From CAMLLJ01 sp035759585 (GTDB lineage: Bacteria; Gemmatimonadota; Gemmatimonadetes; Gemmatimonadales; GWC2-71-9), in NCBI GenBank assembly GCA_035759585.1, contig DASTUP010000069.1, positions 1-15,223 on the forward strand: a stretch of 15,223 nt of DNA, written 5' to 3'. The first letter of the stretch is position 1, and each line of letters starts with the position of its first letter. The notes beneath the pieces were generated by a model. It searched no databases and was not told where the DNA came from. It saw only the letters and a list, made by a program, of their open reading frames with translations. This document shows positions 1-7,071 of the stretch, one piece after another. A program made the translations under genes and the position numbers.

Positions 1-856
1 CGGGCTGCACTTCCGCAATCTCCACCGAGCCGCTTCCGGTGGCGATGGTCAGGCGGCCATTGCCGGTCTCGATGGAGCCGGGCTCGCCGGGCGTCGTGCC
101 GTCGATCGGGCGAGCGCCGAAGAGCTTCAGCTCGGTCGCCCCGAGTCGCGTCCAGGCACCGGGAATCGGGTCGAATGCGCGGATCGCCTGCGCCACCTGC
201 GCTGCGCCGGCGGTCCAGTCGATGCGCGCGGTTTCGCGCGTGATCTTGGGGGCGTAGGTGGCCAGCGCATCGTCCTGGGGCTGGCCGCCGAGCGCATGAC
301 GCGGAAGGCGGCCCAGCGTTTCGACGAGCGCTTCCGCGCCGAGCGAGGCGAGCCGCCGGGTCAGCTCGCCGCCGGTCTCGTGCTCGCCGATCATCGTCGC
401 CACCTGGTGCAGCACCGGTCCGCTGTCGAGGCCCGCCTCCATGCGCATGATGCTCACGCCCGTCTTCGAGTCCCCGCGCGCGATGGCCCATTGCACCGGT
501 GCCGCGCCGCGGAGCCGCGGAAGGAGCGAGGCGTGCACGTTGATCATCCCGAGCCGGGGCGCGTCGAGCACCTGCTGGCGCAGGAGATGGCCGTAGGCCA
601 CGACGACGCCGAGGTCGGCATCGAACCGCTTGAGGCCGGCGAGGAAGAGATCGCCGGTCGGCCGTTCGGGCTGAAGGACGGGAAGCTGTTCCGCTTCGGC
701 GAGGAGCTTCACCGGCGGAGGCACGAGCACCGACCGCGAGCGTCCATGCGGCCGGTCGGGCTGCGTCACGACGCCGACGACCTGGTGCCCGGCGCGCAGG
801 AGAGCGCGGAGCGAGGCCTCGGCGAAGGCCGGCGTGCCGAAGAAGACGATCCGCAT
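1..856 (-). CDS. fmt: Methionyl-tRNA formyltransferase (partial, C-terminus off the left edge)
   Basis: Transfers a formyl group from 10-formyl-tetrahydrofolate to the amino group of methionyl-tRNA(fMet), making the cytoplasmic initiator tRNA. The 285 visible codons start MRIVFFGTPAFA, the family's usual N-terminus. They contain NVHASLLPRLRGAAP with N106 and H108, and D144 in AGLDSGPVL; these are the three catalytic residues and fall at the same numbers as in E. coli Fmt. The C-terminal tRNA-binding OB domain begins in the window, and about 30 residues are missing compared with the usual ~315. The ATG shares its A with the stop of def (TGATG) and has no Shine-Dalgarno sequence, so translation is probably coupled to def. 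It is the last visible gene of the yebC-ruv operon. Identification is secure. Confidence 0.96.
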   Translation of the reverse strand, partial: MRIVFFGTPAFAEASLRALLRAGHQVVGVVTQPDRPHGRSRSVLVPPPVKLLAEAEQLPVLQPERPTGDLFLAGLKRFDADLGVVVAYGHLLRQQVLDAPRLGMINVHASLLPRLRGAAPVQWAIARGDSKTGVSIMRMEAGLDSGPVLHQVATMIGEHETGGELTRRLASLGAEALVETLGRLPRHALGGQPQDDALATYAPKITRETARIDWTAGAAQVAQAIRAFDPIPGAWTRLGATELKLFGARPIDGTTPGEPGSIETGNGRLTIATGSGSVEIAEVQP

Positions 857-1392
857 CAGTCGGACGGTGCGGCCGCCGGCGTCACCTCTTTGATGTAGGT
901 GGTGTCGTTGCGGTGGTCCTTCTTCCAGCGGGCGAGCAGCATCTTCCGCTTGATCGGTCCGAGATGATCGAAGAAGAGGATCCCGTCGAGGTGGTCGATC
1001 TCGTGCTGGATCGCGCGGGCGGCGAGCTCACCCACCTCGAGCCGATAGGGATTCCCCCCGGCATCGAGCGCTTCGAGCACGACGCGCTCGGGCCGCGTCA
1101 CGTCGGCGTAGACCTCGGGGATCGACAGGCAGCCTTCTTCCGCCGTGGCGCGGCCCTCGGCGGACACGACGCGCGGGTTGATCATCGCCACCCGGTGCCC
1201 GTCGGCGTCGATGACGGCAATGCGCCGGGCGACGCCGATCTGGTTCGCGGCGAGGCCCACACCCCTGGCGGCATCCATCGTCTCGAACATCGACTCGACG
1301 AGCGCGCGGACTTCGTCATCGATCTGCTCCACCTCGTCGCTCCGCTGGCGGAGGACCGGCGAGCCCAGCAGGTGCAGCGGCAGCAGTGCCAT
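856..1392 (-). CDS. def: Peptide deformylase
   Basis: Metal-dependent (Fe2+ type) hydrolase that removes the N-formyl group from the initiator methionine of nascent proteins, undoing the modification made by the product of the next gene, fmt. The 178-residue protein carries all three family motifs intact: GVGLAANQIG near residue 45, EGCLSIP (metal-binding Cys) near residue 90, and QHEIDHLDG with the two metal-binding His and the catalytic Glu. Length fits bacterial Def. The open frame extends much further upstream, but that part overlaps yajC and tgt in another frame. The ATG at 1392 gives the standard N-terminus MALLPLHLLGSPVLR and shares one base with the yajC stop (TGATG). No Shine-Dalgarno sequence is visible, so coupling to yajC is likely. 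Confidence 0.97.
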   Translation of the reverse strand: MALLPLHLLGSPVLRQRSDEVEQIDDEVRALVESMFETMDAARGVGLAANQIGVARRIAVIDADGHRVAMINPRVVSAEGRATAEEGCLSIPEVYADVTRPERVVLEALDAGGNPYRLEVGELAARAIQHEIDHLDGILFFDHLGPIKRKMLLARWKKDHRNDTTYIKEVTPAAAPSD

Positions 1393-1736
1393 CAGGCCGG
1401 CGGAGGATTCTGGGCGGGCGAGGCGCCCACCCGGATGATGCGCGACCGCTCGACGATGACGGTCGAGGTGCCCGATTCCACCGTGACACGCGTTTCCTTC
1501 ACGCCGTTCGTCTCCACTTCCTTGATGTCCCTGACCTTCCCGACGATGCCGCCGGCGGTCATGACGTCGTCGTTCCGCTTGAGGCCGGCGAGTACCTCCG
1601 CGTGCTTCTTCCGCGCCTGGCCCTGCGGCCGCAGGATCAGGAAGTAGAACACGAGTGCGATGGCGCCGACCTGAAAGAGCAGGATCGTGAGGCCGCCGCC
1701 GGCCGAGCCACCGGTTTGCTGGAGAGCGAAGAGCAT
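1392..1736 (-). CDS. yajC: Preprotein translocase accessory subunit YajC
   Basis: Small inner-membrane protein that associates with SecDF-SecYEG and assists protein export. The 114-residue product has a short N-terminus, one hydrophobic segment at about residues 15-35, and the signature FYFLILRPQGQARKKH just after it. A cytoplasmic domain follows with the typical NDDVMTAGGIVGKV stretch. The ATG at 1736 lies two bases after the tgt stop. A GTG six bases further upstream in the same frame is a possible alternative start. In many bacteria yajC follows tgt and precedes secD and secF. Here tgt-yajC is kept, but def-fmt follows instead. The C-terminus is Pro/Ala rich. Confidence 0.95.
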   Translation of the reverse strand: MLFALQQTGGSAGGGLTILLFQVGAIALVFYFLILRPQGQARKKHAEVLAGLKRNDDVMTAGGIVGKVRDIKEVETNGVKETRVTVESGTSTVIVERSRIIRVGASPAQNPPPA

Positions 1737-1738
1737 CG

Positions 1739-2863
1739 TCACGCCTTGTCCTGGCCAGAGTGGCGCCGGAGCCAATCGTGGCTCCAGCTGCTGAACGTCC
1801 CTGCGAGAATGTGCGCCCGCGCCTCCTCACCGAGCCGGATCAGGAAGCGCACGTTGTGAATCGACACCAGCCGGAGCCCGAGCATTTCCCCGGCCATGAA
1901 GAGGTGACGGAGATAGCCGCGGGAAAAGCGCGTACAGGTCTCACAATCGCAGAGCGGATCGAGCGGCTCGTCCGACGTGCGATGGACCGCCCCCTTCACG
2001 TTCACCCGGCCGCCCGACGTCCATGCCGAGCCATGCCGCCCGTTCCGCGTCGCGGCGACACAGTCGAAGAGGTCCACCCCGCGGGCGATTCCCTCGATCA
2101 GGTCCGCCGGAAATCCTACACCCATAAGATAACGGGGCACGCCCGCCGGCATCCCGGGCTCCAGCTCCTCGAGCACGCGGCGCATGACCGGCTTGGGTTC
2201 GCCGACGGAAAGGCCCCCGATGGCGATGCCGGTCCAGTTTCCCATGCCTGCGATTCCCTCGAGGGAAGCGCGCCTGAGGTCCGCATGCGTGCCGCCCTGG
2301 ATGATCGGCCAGAGCGTCTGGCGGCCGTCCGAGAGCTCGGCGTGCCGCACCCGGCACCGCTCGAGCCAGCGGAGCGATCGCTCCATCCCCTCGCGCGCAA
2401 GCTCGTGACTCGCCTGACCGGGCACCACGTGATCGAACTGCATCGCGATGTCCGCGCCGAGCGCCCACTGGATCTCGACCGCGGACTCGGGCGTGATCAT
2501 GCGGCGCGTGCCGTCCACGTGGCTCACGAAGTCCACGCCCTGCTCGGAAATCTTCCGGAACGTCTCGAGCGAGAAGACCTGAAACCCGCCCGAATCGGTG
2601 AGCATCGGGCGATCCCACGTCGAAAAGCGGTGCAGGCCGCCAAGTGCGCGGACCACCTCCTCGCCGGGTCGGAGATGGAGGTGGTAGGTGTTGCCGAGTA
2701 TGATCTGCGCGCCGGCGCGCCGCACCTCGTCGGGATGCAGGCCACGCACCGTGCCGTGCGTGCCCACGGGCATGAAAGCCGGAGTCTGCACCACGCCATG
2801 TGGTGTCGTGAGCGTGCCGGCCCGCGCGGCGCCGTCGGTGGCGGTCAGCTCGTAGCCGAACAT
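1739..2863 (-). CDS. tgt: tRNA-guanine(34) transglycosylase
   Basis: Exchanges guanine-34 of tRNAs with GUN anticodons for preQ1, the base-exchange step of queuosine synthesis; QueA, encoded just upstream, acts on the product. The 374-residue protein matches the usual length. D90 lies in LTDSGGFQVFS (general acid/base) and D267 in DLFDCV (nucleophile). The zinc site is C305, C307, C310 and H336. The open frame runs about 95 codons further upstream through queA, but the ATG at 2863 gives the standard start and has a strong GGAGG (within 2868-2873) before it. The start lies inside the end of queA, a 19-base overlap, so the two are probably coupled. Nothing suggests the archaeosine enzyme. Confidence 0.97.
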   Translation of the reverse strand: MFGYELTATDGAARAGTLTTPHGVVQTPAFMPVGTHGTVRGLHPDEVRRAGAQIILGNTYHLHLRPGEEVVRALGGLHRFSTWDRPMLTDSGGFQVFSLETFRKISEQGVDFVSHVDGTRRMITPESAVEIQWALGADIAMQFDHVVPGQASHELAREGMERSLRWLERCRVRHAELSDGRQTLWPIIQGGTHADLRRASLEGIAGMGNWTGIAIGGLSVGEPKPVMRRVLEELEPGMPAGVPRYLMGVGFPADLIEGIARGVDLFDCVAATRNGRHGSAWTSGGRVNVKGAVHRTSDEPLDPLCDCETCTRFSRGYLRHLFMAGEMLGLRLVSIHNVRFLIRLGEEARAHILAGTFSSWSHDWLRRHSGQDKA

Positions 2864-3918
2864 GCCGCCCTCCGCGTCACGGCCATCGCATCCCCGTAAC
2901 TGTAGAACCGGTATCCCTCCCGCACGGCGTGCGCGTAGGCCGCGCGCGTAGTCTCGTACCCGGCGAAGGCGGCGACGAGCATGAGCAGCGTGGAGCGGGG
3001 AAGGTGGAAATTGGTGAGCAGCCGGTCCACGACGCGAAATCGATAGCCTGGCGTGATCATGAGGCGCGTCTCCGCGGCGCCGGGCCGCACCGTCCCGTCC
3101 GCACCGGCGGCACTCTCGAGTGCGCGCACTACGGTCGTTCCAACCGCCCACACCGACCCGCCGCGCATCCGCGTATCTGCGATTGCAGCCGCCGCGCCCT
3201 CGGAAATTTCGAATCGCTCGGCATGCATCGGATGCTCGGCCGGTGACTCCGTCTCCACAGGCTTGAACGTGCCCGGCCCCACCTCGAGGTCGATCCGGGC
3301 GATGGCGGCGCCGTGCCGCTCGATTCCCTCGAGCATCCCCGCGGTGAAATGGAGCCCGGCCGTCGGCGCGGCGACGCTGCCTTCGCGCTCGGCGTAGACC
3401 GTCTGGTAACGCCGTTCGTCTTCGGGGCCGGGCGCGCGCGAGATGTACGGCGGCAGCGGGAGCTGGCCGTATCGCGCAATCGCGTCCGCGTCATCGATTC
3501 CGACGAAGCGAACGACGCGGTGGCCATCCTCGCGCACCGCCACGGTCTCGATCTCGGAGTCGGGGCCGAGCCGGATCCGTTTTCCCTCGCGCAGCGCGCT
3601 TCCGGGCTTTCCCATGGCGAGCCAGGTTCCCGCTCCGGCCGGGTGCAGGAGAAGCACTTCCGCGGGGGCCCCCGAGGGCCGCGTGCCCAGGAGCCGCGCG
3701 TGGCGGACGCGGGTGGTATTGAGCACGAGAAGATCGCCGGGCGAGATCAGGGTGGGGAACTCGGCAAAGCTCCGGTCCGCGAACCGTGCAGCCTCTGCGC
3801 CGCGCTCCGGGTCCACGACGAGCAGCCGGCTCCCGCCGCGCTCGGCCGCCGGCGTCTGCGCGATCAGCTCTGGAGGGAGGGAGTAATCGAAGTCGGACGT
3901 GCGGTACGTGCGGGTCAC
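2845..3918 (-). CDS. queA: S-adenosylmethionine:tRNA ribosyltransferase-isomerase
   Basis: Transfers and isomerises the ribose moiety of S-adenosylmethionine onto preQ1-34 of tRNA to give epoxyqueuosine, the step after Tgt. The 357-residue protein has the family blocks SDFDYSLPPELIAQTPA near the N-terminus, GSVAAPTAGLHFT near residues 180-191, LLTNFHLPRSTLLMLVAAFAG, and YRFYSYGDAM near the C-terminus. The start is taken as GTG at 3918, one base after the ruvB stop; it puts the conserved SDFDY block at residue 8. The frame is open further upstream, but only as a shadow of ruvB. About ten residues after YGDAM run over the tgt start codon, a short tail most QueA proteins lack. No clear Shine-Dalgarno sequence, so translation is probably coupled to ruvB. 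Confidence 0.96.
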   Translation of the reverse strand: MTRTYRTSDFDYSLPPELIAQTPAAERGGSRLLVVDPERGAEAARFADRSFAEFPTLISPGDLLVLNTTRVRHARLLGTRPSGAPAEVLLLHPAGAGTWLAMGKPGSALREGKRIRLGPDSEIETVAVREDGHRVVRFVGIDDADAIARYGQLPLPPYISRAPGPEDERRYQTVYAEREGSVAAPTAGLHFTAGMLEGIERHGAAIARIDLEVGPGTFKPVETESPAEHPMHAERFEISEGAAAAIADTRMRGGSVWAVGTTVVRALESAAGADGTVRPGAAETRLMITPGYRFRVVDRLLTNFHLPRSTLLMLVAAFAGYETTRAAYAHAVREGYRFYSYGDAMAVTRRAACSATS

Positions 3919-3919
3919 G

Positions 3920-4945
3920 TCACTCGTCGAGCAGTGTCGTCTGCCGGGCGGGAGGGGTGAGGCCGAAGCGCTGGTAGGCAAGCGCCGTCGCGCACCGGCC
4001 GCGCGGCGTCCGCTCGAGGAAGCCCTGCTGGATGAGGTACGGCTCGTAGACGTCCTGCAGCGTCCCCGCATCCTCGCCGACCGCCACGGCCACCGTGCCG
4101 AGCCCGACCGGCCCGCCGCCGAACTTCTCGATGATCGTCGAGAGAATGCGCGCGTCCATGTCGTCGAGCCCGAACTCGTCCACGTTGAGCCGCCCGAGCG
4201 CCTCGGCGGCGACCTTCGCCGTGATGCGACCGTCGGCCTTGACCTCGGCATAGTCGCGCACGCGACGCAGGAGGCGATTTGCCACGCGCGGCGTGCCCCG
4301 GCTCCGGCGCGCGATCTCGAGCGCGCCCTCCGGCTCGGTCGGGATCCCCAGGATCGAGGCGCTCCGCGCCACGATCGTCACCAGGTCGTCGGGCGAGTAG
4401 AACGAGAGCCGCTCCACGATGCCGAAGCGCGCGCGCATCGGCGGCGTGAGCTGTCCGAAGCGGGTCGTAGCGCCGACGAGCGTGAAGCGCTCGAGCGCCA
4501 TCGGGATCGTCTGCGCGTTCGGGCCTTCGGAGATCCGCACGTCGACGCGGAAGTCCTCCATCGCCGGATAGAGGAATTCCTCGAGCACCGGCCGCATCCG
4601 GTGGATCTCGTCGATGAAGAGGATGTCGCCCGGGCCGAGGCCGGACAGGAGCCCGACGAGGTCACCCGGCTTCTCCAGCACCGGTCCGGAGGTGGTGCGG
4701 AGCTGCACGCCCATTTCCTTCGCCATCAGCATGGCGAGCGTGGTCTTGCCGAGTCCGGGAGGACCGAAGAAGAGCGTGTGGTCGAGCGATTCTCCGCGGG
4801 CGCGCGCCGCCTCGATCGCGATCTGCAGCGAGCTCTTCACGTGCGGCTGGCCCACGAATTCGTCCAGCCGCGAGGGACGCAGCGCCGCTTCGGCGCTGCG
4901 CTCCTCGGGAAGCTCCTCGGGCGTGGTGATCTCGATGGGGGCCAT
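3920..4945 (-). CDS. ruvB: Holliday junction branch migration ATPase RuvB
   Basis: Hexameric AAA+ motor that pumps DNA through the RuvA-bound Holliday junction during recombinational repair. The 341-residue protein shows Walker A GPPGLGKT at 61-68, Walker B with DEIH at 112-115, sensor 1 in GATTR at 158-162, and the MRARFG segment at 170-175 that carries the arginine finger. A C-terminal winged helix ends in QGFLERTPRGRCAT. Length is close to E. coli RuvB (336). The ATG at 4945 lies two bases after the stop of the zinc-ribbon gene. GGAG occurs only about 14 bases upstream, so initiation may depend on coupling. The N-terminus before LRPSRLDEFVGQ is short and acidic. Confidence 0.97.
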   Translation of the reverse strand: MAPIEITTPEELPEERSAEAALRPSRLDEFVGQPHVKSSLQIAIEAARARGESLDHTLFFGPPGLGKTTLAMLMAKEMGVQLRTTSGPVLEKPGDLVGLLSGLGPGDILFIDEIHRMRPVLEEFLYPAMEDFRVDVRISEGPNAQTIPMALERFTLVGATTRFGQLTPPMRARFGIVERLSFYSPDDLVTIVARSASILGIPTEPEGALEIARRSRGTPRVANRLLRRVRDYAEVKADGRITAKVAAEALGRLNVDEFGLDDMDARILSTIIEKFGGGPVGLGTVAVAVGEDAGTLQDVYEPYLIQQGFLERTPRGRCATALAYQRFGLTPPARQTTLLDE

Positions 4946-4947
4946 GA

Positions 4948-5124
4948 TCAGTCGTCCAGCTCCGCCTCCCAGCGGACCGGCCGCGCGCCGGGCCGGATCT
5001 CGTGCTCGGCGCCGCAGTGGAGGCACCGGTCTTCGACTTCCCTCGTATCGCTCGGCACGAGCTTGCGGTTGGTCGTTCCGCAACGGGTGCAGATCCATTC
5101 CGCGGTGACGGCACTGACGGTCAT
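4948..5124 (-). CDS. Small four-cysteine zinc-ribbon protein inside the ruv operon
   Basis: A 58-residue protein of unknown function encoded between ruvA and ruvB. Two knuckles are visible, CTRC (C12, C15) and CLHC (C34, C37), 18 residues apart. This is the pattern of a rubredoxin-like or zinc-ribbon metal site. The C-terminal 20 residues are mixed-charge and end in EAELDD. The ATG at 5124 has GGGAG (5133-5137, in the end of ruvA) eight bases upstream, a better ribosome site than most genes of this operon have. It lies four bases after the ruvA stop and two before the ruvB start, so it is almost certainly co-transcribed. It could be a structural or nucleic-acid-binding partner, but the sequence does not show which. 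That it is a real gene rests on the Cys pattern, the ribosome site and the exact fit into the gap. Confidence 0.85.
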   Translation of the reverse strand: MTVSAVTAEWICTRCGTTNRKLVPSDTREVEDRCLHCGAEHEIRPGARPVRWEAELDD

Positions 5125-5128
5125 GCGA

Positions 5129-5731
5129 TCATCTCCCTGCGCGAGTGCCGGCGAGCTGCTGCAGCGCCCGCCGGATGAGCTGTGGGGTGTCCTCGAGCGC
5201 GACGCCGCCCTGCGCGGCGCGCACGGCATCGTCCGCGGCGGCCGGCGTATAGCCGAGCGCGACGAGCGCCCGCACCGCTTCGTCGGCGCCGCTCGCGCGT
5301 GGCGCGGCCGGCTCGATCGCGACGTCGTCGAACCGGTCCTGCAGCTCGAGCACGAGCCGTTCCGCCTTCTTGCGGCCGATCCCGCTCACGCTGCTCAGCA
5401 GCGCCAGGTCCCGGTCCCGGATGCCGCGCACCGTGCGCTCCGGCCCGAGCGCCGAGAGCAGCGCCAGGGCCAGCTTCGGCCCGAAGCCGCTGGCGCCGAG
5501 CAGCCGCTGGAAGACGGCGCGCTCGCCCGGCTGATCGAAGCCATAGAGCTGCCAGGCATCCTCGCGAACGACGAGCTCGGTGTGCAGGCGCACCCGGTGC
5601 CCCTCGGCCGGGAGGCGGGCGAAGACCCCCGCGGGGACAGCAATGCTGTACCCGACGCCACCGTCCGTCTCGATGACGACGGCGCCGTCGCCGCTGCGGC
5701 TCGCGATCACCCCATGGACGCTCGCGATCAT
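5129..5731 (-). CDS. ruvA: Holliday junction DNA-binding protein RuvA
   Basis: Binds four-way DNA junctions as a tetramer and loads RuvB. The 200-residue protein begins MIASVHGVI and has the OB-fold domain with the acidic-pin region VVREDAWQLYGF. Two helix-hairpin-helix motifs follow, GASGFGPKLALALL and SVSGIGRKKAERLV. A variable linker leads to the C-terminal RuvB-binding domain (EAVRALVALGYTPAAADDAVRAA). Length matches the family (E. coli 203). The ATG overlaps the ruvC stop by four bases (ATGA), a coupling junction, and no separate Shine-Dalgarno sequence is present. Confidence 0.96.
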   Translation of the reverse strand: MIASVHGVIASRSGDGAVVIETDGGVGYSIAVPAGVFARLPAEGHRVRLHTELVVREDAWQLYGFDQPGERAVFQRLLGASGFGPKLALALLSALGPERTVRGIRDRDLALLSSVSGIGRKKAERLVLELQDRFDDVAIEPAAPRASGADEAVRALVALGYTPAAADDAVRAAQGGVALEDTPQLIRRALQQLAGTRAGR

Positions 5732-6225
5732 CGCGGGATGCCGGCCTTTCGCCCGCCGCTGGCGAGCAGGTGCGTGAGCGCGATGGCAATGCCGTCCGAG
5801 GCATCGGCCGGCGCGGGAAGCGCCTTGAGCCGCAGCAGCTGCTGGATCATGAACGCCACCTGCGGCTTGAGCGCGGCGCCGCGTCCCGCGATCGCCTTCT
5901 TCACCGACGCCGGGGAATATTCGGCGATCGGCACGCCCGCCTCTTCCGCCGCGAGGAGGATGACGCCGCGCGCGTGGCCGAGGACCATCGTCGTCCGCGC
6001 GTTGCGGGCGTGAAAGGAGGCCTCGACGGCGACGGCATCGGGGCGGTGCCGTTCGATGAGCGTCGTCACGCCGTCGTGAATGATGCGGAGGCGGGTGGCG
6101 AGCCGGTCACCAGCGCGCGTTTCGACGACGCCGCACTCGATCAGCCTGCCCGGCCGGCCGGGGGCGGATTCGACGACGCCGTAGCCCAGGACCGCCGTCC
6201 CCGGATCGATGCCGAGGACCTTCAT
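5728..6225 (-). CDS. ruvC: Crossover junction endodeoxyribonuclease RuvC
   Basis: Dimeric RNase H-fold nuclease that cuts Holliday junctions symmetrically. The 165-residue protein begins MKVLGIDPGTAVLGYGVV and keeps the four acidic catalytic residues: D7, E68 (in AVEASFHARN), D141 and D144 (in ADASDGIAIALTH). The conserved GHARGVILLAA helix is also present. Length is close to the family norm (E. coli 173). The start is eight bases after the yebC stop, and the stop overlaps the ruvA start. Shine-Dalgarno similarity is weak. Confidence 0.96.
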   Translation of the reverse strand: MKVLGIDPGTAVLGYGVVESAPGRPGRLIECGVVETRAGDRLATRLRIIHDGVTTLIERHRPDAVAVEASFHARNARTTMVLGHARGVILLAAEEAGVPIAEYSPASVKKAIAGRGAALKPQVAFMIQQLLRLKALPAPADASDGIAIALTHLLASGGRKAGIPR

Positions 6226-6233
6226 CGGCGCGG

Positions 6234-6983
6234 TCAGGCCTCCGCTTCGGCGAGCTGCGAGGCGTCGATATCGAAATTGGAGAAGACCTTCGAGACATCG
6301 TCGAGCTCCTCGAGAGCTTCGACGAGGCGGATGATGCGGTCGACATCGGGGCCTTCGACCTTCACCGTGTTCTTCGGAACCATGGCGAGCTCGGCCGAGT
6401 CGATCTCGAGCCGGGCGGAGCGGAGCGCGTCCTGCACCGCGTGGAAGGTACCGGGGGCGGTCGAGACGACGTACTGGTCTCCCTCACGCGCGAAATCCTC
6501 GGCGCCGGCATCGAGCGCGAGCTCGAGCGTGCGGTCCTCGTCGTAGCGCGCGGCGTCGAGATAGATCTGGCCCTTGCGGTCGAACATCCAGCCGACGGAG
6601 CCCGTGGCGCCAAGGTTGCCGCCGTTCCGGCTGAAGGCATGCCGGATCTCGGCGACGGTGCGCGTCGGATTATCGGTCGTGGCCTCGATGAAGATCGCGG
6701 CGCCGCCCGGTCCGTAGCCCTCGTACGTGAGCTCCTCGTAACTGCTGCCCTCGAGCTCGCCGGTGCCCTTCTTGATGGCACGGTCGATGTTGTCGTTCGG
6801 CATGTTCACCGCCTTGGCCGCATCGATCGCGGTCCGGAGGCGGGGATTGCCGCCGGGATCGCCGCCGCCCGCCTTGGCGGCGACGGTGATCTCGCGGATG
6901 ACCTTGGTCCACGACGAGGCGCGGCGGGCATCGGTGACCGCCTTCTTGCGCTTGATCTGCTTCCATTTGCTGTGGCCTGCCAT
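6234..6983 (-). CDS. yebC: YebC/PmpR family protein
   Basis: First gene of the operon, encoding a 249-residue member of the YebC/PmpR family. Members have been described as transcriptional regulators (PmpR) and, more recently, as ribosome-associated factors that relieve stalling at proline-rich sequences; which applies here cannot be read from the sequence. The signature N-terminus MAGHSKWKQIKRKKAVTDARR, the NMPNDNIDRAIKKG block near residue 60, and YEGYGPGGAAIFIEATTDNPTRT near residue 90 are all present. A clear AAGGAG (6991-6996) lies seven bases before the ATG. The pairing yebC-ruvC is common across bacteria. The upstream region carries the promoter for the whole minus-strand operon. Confidence 0.96.
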   Translation of the reverse strand: MAGHSKWKQIKRKKAVTDARRASSWTKVIREITVAAKAGGGDPGGNPRLRTAIDAAKAVNMPNDNIDRAIKKGTGELEGSSYEELTYEGYGPGGAAIFIEATTDNPTRTVAEIRHAFSRNGGNLGATGSVGWMFDRKGQIYLDAARYDEDRTLELALDAGAEDFAREGDQYVVSTAPGTFHAVQDALRSARLEIDSAELAMVPKNTVKVEGPDVDRIIRLVEALEELDDVSKVFSNFDIDASQLAEAEA

Positions 6984-7014
6984 GGCCGGGCTCCTTCAGG
7001 CTCCGAAGTGCGGA

Positions 7015-7043
7015 AACATAAGGGAGAACACACCTTGCGGCAA
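7015..7043 (-). promoter_or_regulatory. Predicted sigma70-type promoter of the yebC-ruv-queA-tgt-def-fmt operon
   Basis: Read on the minus strand, TTGCCG (7038-7043) and TATGTT (7015-7020) are 17 bases apart, giving an expected transcript start near 7008 and a leader of about 25 bases containing the yebC AAGGAG. No other intergenic space exists for a promoter between here and position 1. Prediction by eye. Confidence 0.55.
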
Positions 7044-7063
7044 ACCATCGCCCCCGCTACTGT
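7035..7063 (+). promoter_or_regulatory. Predicted promoter of the lipoprotein gene (leaderless type)
   Basis: TTGCGG (7035-7040) and TACTGT (7058-7063) are 17 bases apart. The -10 box ends eight bases before the ATG at 7072, so transcription should start at or within two bases of the start codon. The -35 box overlaps that of the divergent yebC promoter through the palindrome TTGCGGCAA (7035-7043). Prediction by eye. Confidence 0.5.
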
Positions 7064-7071
7064 CCCCCGCT

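Noticed and set aside
1393..1830. N-terminal extension of peptide deformylase to 324 residues
   Set aside because: The extension overlaps yajC and tgt in another frame and is Arg-rich. The standard Def N-terminus begins at 1392, exactly at the yajC stop.
2864..4251. Long upstream extensions of tgt (to 3151) and queA (to 4251)
   Set aside because: Both extensions are out-of-frame shadows of the preceding genes. Family N-termini and the tgt ribosome site place the starts at 2863 and 3918.
3899..6013. A 704-codon open frame on the plus strand opposite ruvB, ruvA and ruvC
   Set aside because: It lies antisense to three genes with intact catalytic motifs. Its product is rich in Arg, Ala and His without any domain, as expected from high-GC third-position bias.
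6984..7071. A preQ1 or other riboswitch controlling queA-tgt
   Set aside because: The only leader in the operon is about 25 bases before yebC, too short for a riboswitch, and queA-tgt have no intergenic space of their own.
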